This document shows, piece by piece, positions 41,741-52,487 of a stretch of 64,000 nucleotides of DNA (positions are counted from its first letter, which is position 1; each line of letters opens with the position of its first letter). The notes under the pieces were generated by a model. It saw only the letters and a list, made by a program, of their open reading frames with translations, searched no databases and was not told where the DNA came from. Origin of the DNA: Erigeron canadensis (taxonomy: Eukaryota; Streptophyta; Magnoliopsida; Asterales; Asteraceae); NCBI RefSeq assembly GCF_010389155.1, contig NC_057762.1:9659513-9723512 (forward strand), given 5' to 3'. A program made the translations under genes and the position numbers.

Positions 41741-42469
41741 GCAAACTCACTTGTTTCTTAAAATAGTCGTATCTCTCAAACCGTAAGTCCAATCGAGACG
41801 TGTGACCTATCGTTGGATTCGTGAAAGAGTCTAGTTTCTTGTAATAACCCTCATTTGGGATGAAACCTCCCCCTTTTCAAAAAAGGTCGAGTCTTTTGTG
41901 TCTAAGTCCTTACACGGGAGAAGTTACTAACGCTTTGGTACGTGGTGGCTGACTTAAACTTGGTTTAGACCTCACCTAGACTTTCTAACAACTTTATCAA
42001 GTTCCGGGAGTCGCTTAGAATTGTAATCCTTCTTGATAACCTAGCTAGGATTGTTTTCGTTATGTGTTAAGACGTGAATGAATCGTGTTGATAATCAAAT
42101 ATGATACTAATGATAGGTGGTGGACGTGAAGTGAACGCAAGACAACTTTAGTTGGTTTTAATTCGTATTAACCTCTCTTAGCCAATCAAGGTGAGTTCGT
42201 ATCTCCCTACTCTATTGAGATTCGGGCTGAAAAGTGTACATTGTGTGTTTATTTGTTTGAATTAGTTGTTTGTTGATTGAATGATGATTGATGGATGAAT
42301 TGAATTGTTTTGTGTATGTTGGTATTGAGAAAGGTTATATTTAGGTTAAATGTACATACATGGAAGTCGACTTCGCTTTCAAAAGGTTTGAGATGTGGAG
42401 GGTTAGCCGCTGGTACACCCTGTATACAAACATCGAGGACTTTTTGAAAGCAAGCCCTCTCAAGTGTAT

Positions 42470-44853
42470 TGTAACATCCGTGACTTTTGGCCCGTTTGAC
42501 TATTTATGTAATGTGATTAGCGATATTAATGAAATGACGAGATTAAGTGAAGTTGTGAAATTTAAGACTAGTTATGCTTATCGGGTCGTGTGACCACGTG
42601 TTCGTTAATGTGAAACTAGATGATACAAGTCGATAAACATTTAGTTAGTGATTCAATTGAGTCAACCCATGGACTTAAACCATGACCCACAAGATTACCC
42701 AACCCCCCCCCCCATTCATTCTATCCACTCACTCTCTAACTCTCTTGCAAGAAAAACACACACAAACACTTATCTCCCTCCTTCTCATGAAATTCTTGCA
42801 TCAAATAAGGTTAGTGGGTTAGATTAATCATAGAAACATCACCTCCCTTGTGAAATCACTTCATATCTCGAATTTGGAGTTTATAGTGCAAGGAAACTCA
42901 CTCTTGTGGGTCAAACTCGGATTTGACTTTTGGAAGGTTATTTGGTAAGTCAAATTCATCTTAAATTCATCATTGTAGGTGTATAAATGTATTTTTAAGC
43001 TAAACCCATGAGCCTTGGTCGAATTTGAGTCCGAAAATGCATTAAAACGATTTAGGGTTATACTAGGGTTTTGGTTTGGGTTGAAATGATTTGGGAATGA
43101 TTTTGATGTTGTGGGTCGAAATTTTGGTATGGGTTAAGTGTAAGTAGGTGTAATAATGTTTAAGTATGCTTCAAAACAAGTTTCAAGCCTTTCTAGTCGA
43201 ATGGAAGGTCATAGTATGGGTTTTGGTTGTGTTTTGGGTGTATGAGCTCAAAAATCTGTTGCTGAACTGATCTGGGCTGGAGTGCGACGCAGTGGCCAGG
43301 CTGCGACGCAGTGGGCTGAACTGGATGGGCCGCGACGCATCAGAAACGCACTGCGAAGCAGTTAAAACCACGGAATCTGAAACTGCGACGCAGTTTTCTT
43401 GATGAGACGCATTGGGACCCCTCCAGCCAAAATACTTTCCTAGCTTCTTTTCTAATGTCCTAGGATCATCCCGACCTTTCCAGAATGTCCTTTTAAGACC
43501 TTATTGGTGCTCTGTACGCTGCAGACGAGCTGTTCAAAGTCACGAGTCGCTTTGAACCTAAAACTAGACATTAACATAAACTATATAAGAGTATAACTTA
43601 TGGTTGAGAACGAGGTGACCTTGGGACGACTTCATATGGATTTCAAACTATTTTGTGACCTATTTAATGACCATGCTGACTCTAGGGAGTCCTTCAAAGC
43701 CATAAACCAAAACTAAAACCTAGTTAGAAAGTCGTCTTGATGAATGATGCACGTTTCGTATACATTATTAGGTTGTAGGGGCGTGGAGCACATTAATCAC
43801 TTATAATCTCATCTTAGTGTGATCTTAACTCCTTTTTCCAATCAAGGTGAGTTCGTATCCCCCTACTCTATTGAGATTCGGGCTGAAAAGTGTATATTGC
43901 GTGTTTACTTGCTAAGTTTAGTTGTTTGTTGATTTAATGTCGATTGATGGATGAATTGAATTGTTATGTGTGTGTTGGTATTGAGAATGTTATATTAAGA
44001 TAGATGTACATTCATGGAAGTCGACTTCGTTTTCAAGGGGTTTGAGATGCGGAGGGTTAGCCGCTGGTACACCCTGTATACAAACATCAAGGACTCCTTG
44101 AAAACAAGCCCTCTTAAGTGAATGTGCGTATAGTTTGGTTAATTGGAATTGATGGTTGTTGGAATCGCATTGGTGATGGTCTCGCCCTTGAAATGATTTG
44201 GTTGATGATGAGACGTTCATAACCCCGGGTATATAGACGTATATACACCGATGTTTTTGAGATGCCACATTGGTCATGGTGATGACATGTGAGTATCGTT
44301 GCATTGATGGCATGATGGCCCTACATATCATACGTATTTTGGTTTGGCATGCTTATCATTCGCGTCATGGCATTAGCATTGCATTTGTCTTTCTTTTACG
44401 CATAGTATGTTGTGATGCATTTGTTGGATGGCGTGTAAGATTACTTGTATGCGATGAATCGTTCTTGTTTTATGATATGTGGTTATTGTCGGTGGTTCCT
44501 CTTGGACCACCACTACGAACTCACCAACCTTGTGTTGACTTGTTAGTACATTTTCAGGTAATCTGGTGAACCAAGGACGTGATGTATGATCTTGTATAGC
44601 TTTTGGACTCGGGCATGGACTTCATGGATCAAGGATTCATTCGCCCACTTTTGATTAATGTTTAGGATCGATAGCCATCTCTAGAATTCCCTTTTGTAAA
44701 CTTTGATGGTCATTTGCTCCTTGTGCATTATTTGAATATTTGACTTGTTATGGATTCACCAAATTCATTATTTTTCATTTAGTTGCCTACGATAATCCCT
44801 CCTTGTGCTATGTGATTTCCGTAATATCTCGAGCCCTAGCTCGGGGTGTTACA
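42470..44853 (+). repeat. Solo LTR, inner copy nested in the outer one (2384 bp)
   Basis: Begins TGTAACATCCGTGACTTTTG and ends CTCGGGGTGTTACA, flanked by TGTAT on both sides (42465-42469 and 44854-44858). It shares long stretches with the outer copy, for example the block starting CCCTACTCTATTGAGATTCG at about 42207 and 43861. Confidence 0.92.
43281..43414. repeat. Cluster of CTGCGACGCAG-type words in the inner solo LTR
   Basis: At least six GCGACGCA/GAGACGCA-type words are found within 135 bp; several form the partly palindromic CTGCGACGCAG. Confidence 0.8.
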
Positions 44854-45661
44854 TGTATGTATGTATAGTTTGATCATATTGTTGGTTATTGGATGTTGGA
44901 TTGATGGATTGTTGGGCTTGTATTGTGTTGGTTGCTTTGAGATGATTTGGTTGTCTGTTGAGACAAATGTGTTTATCCAGGTATAGACGTATACACTGGT
45001 GTTGGTCATCCGGGTTTATAGACGTATATTCGCCGATGTTTTTGAGATGCCACATTGGTCATGGTGATGACCTGTGAGTATCGTTGCATAGATGGCATGA
45101 TGGCCACACTTATCACTCGCATTTCGGTTTGGCGTACATATCATTTGCATCATGACATTGACATTGACATTGGCATTGACATTGCATTGGTTATTTTTAT
45201 ACGCTCATTATATTGTGATGCATTGATTGGATGACGTGTAAGTCTACTCGTATGCGATGACTGCTCTTGCTTTTATGATATGTGGTTATTGTCGGTGGCC
45301 CCTCTAGGACCACCACTACGAACTCACCAACCTCGTGTTGACTTGTAGAACACTTTTCAGGTAATCAGATGGTTCAAGGATGTGATGCATGATCTGGTGT
45401 AGCTTTTAGATTCGGGCATGGACTTTATGGATCAAGGATTCATTCGCCCACTTTTGACTAATGCTTAGGATCGATAGCCATCTCTAGAATTCTCTTTTGT
45501 AAACTTTGATGGTCATTTGCTCCTTGTGCATTGTATGAATATTTGACTTGTTGTGGATTCACCGAATTCATTATTTTCATTTAGTTGCCTACGATAATCT
45601 CTCCTTGTGCTATATGATTTCCGTAATATTTCGAGCCCTAGCTCGGGGTGTTACAAAAGTA

Positions 45662-46003
45662 ACTTTAGCTAGTATGTTTGGCAAAAGTAACTATAGCTAG
45701 TAACTTAGCTTGTATTTGTAGCTTTTAGTTATAGCTGTAAGTTGTAGCTTTTAAAGCTGTTAGCTAGAGTTTTTATTTTTTAGAGGTATTTGGTTGGTAA
45801 CTATAACTGCAACTTCAAAAGGTATATGTGTATTTGTAACAACTAAGAACTTCATCGAAAAGTTAAAGCTCCTGAAAGTCTTAAACGCTACTTCAAGTAG
45901 TGTTTTTAGAGCTTTTTCTTCTAAACAAAACTTTTAATATAATAGGAGCTTTTTGTTCAAAATTAAAAACTAAAGCTCCCCAAAAGCTCTTGTCAAACGA
46001 TTA
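45662..46003. mobile_element. Possible MITE that was the target of the outer solo LTR
   Basis: GTTTGGCAAAAGTAACT at the left end (also at 40808-40819 before the insertion) and CTCTTGTCAAACG at the right end are weakly inverted. The interior is rich in AGCTTTT and AAAAGCT words. No target duplication could be fixed. Confidence 0.35.
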
Positions 46004-47091
46004 ACTATCTTCGGGTATAACCATTCATCGATATATTATATTGTTATATAACGTATGAGAGTGATTATAGAGACCTAATTTCTCATAATCTTATAATCTC
46101 TCAAAAATAAAATATAAAGTTCATGTATTTAAGGAATAGGAATGAGTTTATATTTAAAGGTGAATTATGTAATAAGTAAATAGACAACTACCTTAGTAAA
46201 AGAAATAATAACACATATAACAGCTCCTTAAAAGAACCGCATTTTGTATCCTACAAAACAAAACATAATTTTTATCAACGAAAGTTGAAAATTTTATTAA
46301 ATAATAAATCTTTTTTTAGAATATTAGAGAAAAAATAATAAAAATGAAAAAGAAAGTTAAATAAATATTGAAATCTTAAGATAAAAAATTAAAAAAAAAA
46401 CATATATTTGTTTTTGATTTATTGATGATTAGGATTAAAATAGGATTAGTTGGATCATAACTAGTTTTTCAGATAAGTTCGGATAGTTTAGGATATTTTC
46501 GAATAGTTTCGGGTAATTTCGGATATTTTAGGATATTAAAAAATAAAATATTGAAACTTTTTTTAAAAAATAAGGTTTGGATTTTTTTCGGATATCCGAA
46601 ATATCCAAAATTTTCAAAAATCACTATCCAAATCCGAAATTTCTGATATCCGAACTTAAGATAAAATCGGATCAGATTTTCAGATATTTGGATAACGGAT
46701 TCGGATACGGATAACTTTGAACACCCCTAACGATGAATATGTGAATGATTAAAAAGGGTTGGTGAAGATAGTAAATGAAAGAGTATAGGTTAATGTTTTC
46801 ACCTACATGAAAGAGAAAAAGATGGGGTCCATTTCAATTATTATTTATATTATATGTTTTATAGATCGATATTCATTAAAGTTATAAACAACTTTACTAG
46901 TAAAATTAAGAAATTTGAACATTGGATTAAAATTAATAGTCAAGATCAAAAATTAATAATTGGATCTTAACCATGGATTTTAATCAAAAGGTTATAATAT
47001 ATCTTACTTACTAAGAAAGTTATTGTTAACTTTATCTTCATCCATGTTTTACTTTAATTGGATATATTAGGGTATTGATGAAGCTTATAAA
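46004..47091. other. Intergenic, no gene seen
   Basis: AT-rich. At about 46465-46735 there is a dense cluster of GGATAT/ATATCC words, including the palindromic CGGATATCCG, that resembles the subterminal repeats of some small DNA transposons. Nothing coding. Confidence 0.4.
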
Positions 47092-48780
47092 TCTATAATA
47101 TAACTAAAAGAGAAAGTTGATGATACATTTGACACCCCTAAAATCTTTTTTTAGGTCTAATATTTTCTCCTAATTACTCTAGAATTTATATTAATATTTA
47201 TAGAAAAAGTATTATTAAATTACTTTTTTTTTGTTTTTCATCAATAATTTACACTTTTTAGCTCTGAATACTTAATTTACATTCATCTTAGCCATCAACT
47301 TGAGAAAATTTTAATCATTTAATTAATTAAAAAAATTTCAACATATGAAATATTGTCTACAAAAAATTATTCCAAAAGATGAAATACAATACATGTATTC
47401 AATGTAATTTTGACTTTTTATCATATAAATATATATAGATTACACATATAAATATCAATGTCAATGACTAAAGATAAATATTAGCTTATAAGTAAACATT
47501 ATAAAATATTATTAATAGATACATATACATGTCGTACATTGGTATGTCAATACAATTTTGATAATTTCGTTCAATTTAAATATATTTTAAATTATATATT
47601 TATATATTATAAATATTAATAAATTAAATATTTAGTATAAACACAATATGAATTCTAGATACTTGTCACAAACACAATAACAGATGATGATATATAACGT
47701 CCTTATCCTAAACACAATAGATTTCACAAAACATGGGACGATTACTAAACATAACACGATTTATAATAGATGGTTACTTAAATGTTAAATCCAAATCAAT
47801 ATGAACTTCATTCAAATATCATTTTATCTCTCAATCAAAAAGGTATAAAATTTTCTCCAATTTTATAAAGATTAGTTTTGCGTATTAATATTTAAAGTTA
47901 CAATTATCACTCAAATCAAGGGTTTTAAGTGTTATCAAAGAATATGAAAACAATACTATTTGTTGTCTATTTATCATAGTACAAGTAATTAAAAATAAAC
48001 ATATTCGTGTTATTGGCTCATATCATGAACAAAGACATATACTTGAATGTCAAGTACATGATCACAAGTATGTTTATATTTTAATTTACAATTATCTTTC
48101 ATAATAATATCACATTGTAAATATATATATATATATACTACAACTAAAAAAAAATGTTGGGGGTACACTTGACACATCTTAAAACTCCTTTTAAGTTTAA
48201 ACATCTTTCCTAATTACTCTAGAGTTCTCCTTTTTTATAGATTGTTTTAATTTTTATTTGCTAATTAAATAGATAACTATAATTTAAAACTCTATCATAA
48301 ATCTTTTTCTATCAAAACAAATCTTTTTATATTTTAAAGCTATATAATATTCTTAAAGCTCCCCTAATAAATTATTATATAACACAAGCTAAATTTTTAT
48401 TAATTATCCTCACTCATATTATTTTTTCTCCTTGCTATCTTTAATAAACAAATCAAGTTAAAAAAGTTTATCAACAAAAGAAACATACAGTTTTTTCTAT
48501 ATCACTTTAAATTTAGTTTTGGTATTTTGTTCGTGTTTGTTTATTATTTGATATTTGTTACATCGTTATTATGTTTCATTTTCTTTTAAATTAGTTTGTT
48601 GTCAATTATAGTTTGATTATGACTTTTTTTTTTCTACTACAAAAAAGGTTTATTATTTTAAATTTGTTTTATTCATATTTTGTTATTTTTTACATGTTTT
48701 GTTATTTATTATTTTTATATTTATCTTTGATATATATATATATATAGACTATCCATCTATCGGACGAGCTTGAAGAATAG
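47092..48780 (+). mobile_element. Helitron-like element A (about 1.7 kb)
   Basis: Begins after A with TCTATAATATAACTAAAAGAG. Near its right end is a weak hairpin (TCCATCTATCGGA) followed by AATAG, which could be a mutated CTAG end. Its start matches that of element B closely, and the middle (TCATCAATAATTTACACTTTT) matches the Helitrons at 39595 and 53629. A further start-like copy lies at about 48130, so the structure may be composite. No coding seen. Confidence 0.45.
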
Positions 48781-49231
48781 TATTGATGAAGCTTAGTAAT
48801 CTATAATATAACTAAAAGAGGAGGTTGAGGGTACACTTGACACCCTTAATCCCCCTCTTAGAACCTAATCCTCTATCCTTATTAATCCTCTAATTTTTTA
48901 ATATTTATTTAATAGTTATATTTATTAAGGTTGGCCTTTATATTATTAATAAAAAAAGACTCCCAATAATTATTGTTATTTTATTATCTATATACATGTA
49001 TACAACCTAGGAAAAAACTCTTGCATATTCTCACAAAAAAAAAACCTACGACCAAACAAATAAAAAGTTGACTACCAAAAGGTTCGACCTCCTCCTATAC
49101 CAGGTAACATGTTTTTAATTTTTAAAGATTATCACTTTTATGAAAATCAATATATAATGAAACTAAATTATTATTATCATTATTAATATTATCATTAGTA
49201 TTGTAGTTATTGTTATTAATATTAATATTAA

Positions 49232-49290
<59 letters not shown>
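49232..49290. repeat. (ATT)n microsatellite
   Basis: About 19 uninterrupted ATT units preceded by imperfect ones from about 49205. Confidence 0.95.
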
Positions 49291-49293
<3 letters not shown>

Positions 49294-49331
49294 CTCTTTT
49301 AATTTAGTTTGTTGTCAATTATAGGTTCATT

Positions 49332-49505
49332 ATGGTTTCTTCTTCAACAACAAAAAATAAGACCACATTAGTTCATCTTGAAGATCTTAAGCCAACACAT
49401 GTTAACCATCATCTACGACTCCGTGTTGTGCATGTATGGACTGTTTCGGAGTGGAACAACCCGAAGAAAATTAAAACGTTCGAGATGGTCTTTGTTGATG
49501 AATTG
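49332..49505 (+). pseudogene. Replication protein A (RPA70)-like OB-fold exon, fragment
   Basis: The reading from ATG gives LEDLKPTHVNHHLRLRVVHV, a tryptophan, and FEMVFVDE, which matches the start of the RPA70-type OB fold that plant Helitrons often carry. A donor-like GTATTC follows GATGAATTG. Only this first exon is present, so it cannot make a complete protein. Similarity was judged by eye. Confidence 0.6.
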
Positions 49506-49839
49506 GTATTCAAGTTATATATTGTACACTTTTTGTTTCTTTTTTTTTGTTGTTGAGCTTAACTCTAAATTGTTTAGTCTAAAACTGTTGTTTGTTTTTG
49601 TAGTAAGTTTAAATATAACAAACTGCAAATTTTTTATTTAACTAAAGTTGAAAAAAAAAAAGTAAATTGAAATCAATATTTATATGGAGTTACTTTTTAT
49701 ATGTCCTCTTCTTTAGTTTTCGTATTGATTAAATTGTGATATTGGTCATAAGGATTTAATATACTTGAATTCTAATATTTTAGATTTTGATTAATATATT
49801 TTGAGACTACCCGTCCATTGAACGGACCTAGACACTAGT

Positions 49840-50542
49840 AAAAAAAGATATAAGTGAAAAAGGTACAAATGGTCTAATGATGAAGTCTAATACGTTTAAT
49901 AAGAATGTTGGAGATAAACTTACATTGTTACCACAACCATTTAAAACCTTCCCCTATTCCCGAGACTAAGCTTAATAAGTAAAAAAGTAATCGTTATGTG
50001 AATTGCAGATAAACTTACTTTGTTACTCGAAAATATGAAAGACCTTGTGACCACAACCATTTAAAACCTTCCCCTATTGCCTATAGTGCCCACAAATATT
50101 ATTTCCATATATATTGGGTCTTGGTGAATTTTTATTTTTAAGATTTCTAGATAATATGAATTTTTTTTATCAAAAGATTTAAGTTGTGAATTTATTATAT
50201 GAGGATATTTTTTAACATAGACTCAATTAAATCAATGTACGTATATCTCGCTATTCACATCTTTAAAATAAACTAAACCTTATATCATTACCGACAAACC
50301 CAAAAACCTAATAAGATTACTAGGTGTTCGACATTAGGGGAATGCGCCTACTCCACTCACAATATGCTATGTGGCATTTACTAATGATGAGGGGCATTCC
50401 CGCATTTCCTTGGAGTGGGGGAATGCCCTTTTAAGTTTTAAGGCATTCCTTTTTTTCTTTTAAGTTAAAACATAATACTTTTTATTCAATTAAAAAACAC
50501 ACCACACTAAAACTAAAACATAATTAAAACTAAATAAATAAA
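49840..50542. other. Intergenic, no gene seen
   Basis: A phrase ending CATTTAAAACCTTCCCCTAT is repeated at about 49940 and 50060. At about 50335-50440 inverted words around GGGGAATGCC and GGGCATTCCC may be the terminal region of the PIF-like element whose ORF relic follows. Confidence 0.4.
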
Positions 50543-50980
50543 CTAGGTAAATTCATATTTTTCGCGAATGGTACGTTTCATTTGTTCTGTCATAAATTGC
50601 TCAACCGGTGGGAGATGAGATAAGTCGGTTGCTAAGAGTTTCAAGTCTTTAGCATATCGTTTTTGTTTTTTGAGTTCAAGTTTCTCTCGTTCGATCTCTT
50701 GCCGTTGCTGACCTTCGACTCACCATGCTCGTCGAATCCCAATTTTCCACTACATATCACTGCGAAAGTGCCCCTATGAACTGTCATTCTTTTAAAAATA
50801 CAAACTCCCAATTGGTTAACTCGTACTCGCTCTTAGCACGACTAATTAAATTAGTGTCATACGAACCACTTTGATAGTTCGAACCAATAATCCGGGTGTA
50901 TTTTTGGTCAAACTTTTGAACAGGATTTCGAATTTTGAACCACTTCCCCTGCAACGACTCGAGACTACGATACAACAATT
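50543..50980 (-). pseudogene. PIF/Harbinger ORF1 (Myb/SANT-like) relic
   Basis: On the minus strand, PVQKFDQKYTRIIG and SRAKSEYELTNWEFVFLKE resemble the conserved core of PIF ORF1 proteins (often annotated glutathione S-transferase T3-like in plants). After stops, the sequence ends REKLELKKQKRYAKDL, DLSHLPPVEQ and MKRTIREKYEFT then TAG, the typical C-terminus. ORF1 binds DNA and works with the DDE transposase, which was not found. Confidence 0.6.
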
Positions 50981-51596
50981 AATTTTAAAATACTGTGATA
51001 CGTTTTTAGAACTTTTGACCAAAACATTATTTTTTTTATGATAGAACTCTACAAAAAAAAGTTAGAAAAACTATATATATAAATGTGTATATATATATGT
51101 ATATATATATAATATACTGCAATTGTGGTCTTCAGATACATTAACCTAAGCTCGACATAAAGTTATGCCTTCGTCTTTTTCCCAAGGCAATTGATTCTGG
51201 TTTTTTTCGGCTCATCGGTTAGTTTCTTTCTATGCTTTCGTCTTGTGGGTTTTTTTTATGGTAAAGAAATGCTAACTTCACGTTGCGTTTCTTGAACCGC
51301 TTCGACATCACCGTCCGATGATCCGACGTGCATGCCTTTGATCATATTAATAAAAGCGGGTCGTGATAAAGATTGGGATCACTAAAATCAGGTTGGGTGT
51401 TTGGACTCTATGGATATATTTTTCTAAATATAAGCTATAAAATGTATAGGATAAAAAAATGTAGAAGGATATATATATCCGCCGTGTTAGAAAATATAGT
51501 TGAATTAATACAAATGTTGTATACAATTAAGAAATGGCCCACCAATTAAGAAATGACACATCAAATAAGAAATGGCTCTAGGCTAAAAAAACAAGA
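50981..51596. other. Intergenic, no gene seen
   Basis: AT-rich with TA repeats at about 51070-51115. No protein similarity was recognised. Confidence 0.4.
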
Positions 51597-52072
51597 GAAA
51601 ATCACATTATTAGCCAAATTTCATTGCGATTATATCAAATTAGCCAAGTTTTTTTGAATTTTCACAAAATAGCCAACAAAATCGCAATAATTTGACAAAA
51701 TCGCAATGAGATCTTCAAAATCGCAATGAGAACATCAAAATCGCAATAAGATTCTACAAAATCGCAATAAGAATATAAAGAATCGCAACGAGATTATGAG
51801 AATCGCAATGCGATGCGATTCTTCTGCATAATCTTTATAAGATCCTGCAGAATCTCTATGAGATCCTGCATAATCTCTATGAGATTTTCTGCAGAATCTC
51901 GTAGCGATTCTACAATATCTCATTGCGATTTTGAAGTTCTCATTGTGATTTTGTAGATCTCATTGCGATTTTGTCAGTTTATTGTGATTTTGTTTGTTAT
52001 TTTGTGAAAATCCAAAAAATTTTGACTAATTTGATACAATCGCAATGAAATTTGGCTAATCATGTGATTTTC
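51597..52072. mobile_element. Fold-back element built from inverted arrays of a short repeat (476 bp)
   Basis: The ends are inverted repeats of about 50 bp (GAAAATCACAT...TTAGCCAAATTTCATTGCGA). Between them the left half carries direct copies of AAAATCGCAATGAGA-like units, and the right half carries the same units inverted (TCTCATTGCGATTTT). The axis lies at about 51810 (ATGCGATGCGAT). Transcribed, it would fold into one long imperfect stem. Confidence 0.85.
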
Positions 52073-52487
52073 TTAATAAACAAAAAGGAACAAGATAGCT
52101 TTCACGTTCGAAATCAAATGGGGCAAACATTTTTGATATTTGAAACGCTCTTCGGGACTGAAGAGCGGCATTCCCGGGGGTATGCCCATGCATTCCATGG
52201 GCTACTCCGTTCAATCTAAAACAAATAATTAGTTGCTAAAATGTCGCTGTCAGAGGAAGCTTCAAACTAATGTGGAGGAAATTTCGAGGAAAGAACAAAA
52301 GAAAAGTCAGATAATAAGGTTAAAAGGTTCAAGGTTCAAAGGTTCTATATAAACGAACCACACCTTGGTTCATTTATATATATGTATATAAAATTATAAA
52401 AAAAAAAAAACACGGCCCGTGTTTTGTTAAAAAACCATACGCTCTCTCTGTCACATCTCAGGTGCAACCACTTTTCCCAGATTTCAT
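52073..52487 (+). promoter_or_regulatory. Upstream region of NLP gene B
   Basis: A TATA-box-like CTATATAAAC lies at 52346-52355, about 130 bp before the start codon, with a second TA-rich candidate (TATATGTATATAAAA) at about 52378-52392. An inverted pair around GGCATTCC at 52150-52200 could be the far end of the PIF-like element. Confidence 0.35.

Larger units (their letters stand above)
40820..45656 (+). repeat. Solo LTR, outer copy (about 2.45 kb without insert)
   Basis: Begins TGTAACATCCGTGAATTTTG, ends CTCGGGGTGTTACA, and is flanked by AAAGT on each side (40815-40819 and 45657-45661). It is interrupted at 42469 by a second solo LTR of the same family. The TGTAACA...TGTTACA ends resemble plant Ty3/gypsy LTRs; family assignment is an inference. 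No coding sequence is present. The orientation given is arbitrary. Confidence 0.9.
48800..49838 (+). mobile_element. Helitron-like element B carrying an RPA-like exon (about 1.04 kb)
   Basis: Starts after A with TCTATAATATAACTAAAAGAG and ends with hairpin CCGTCCATTGAACGG, 7 nt, then CTAG before a T: the expected Helitron terminus and A/T target. An RPA-like exon lies inside. There is no Rep/helicase, so it is non-autonomous. An (ATT)n microsatellite at 49232-49290 is internal. Confidence 0.65.

Noticed and set aside
42360..44569. ORFs of 77-113 codons in the solo LTRs
   Set aside because: They lie within LTR sequence and differ between the two copies, so they are not conserved.
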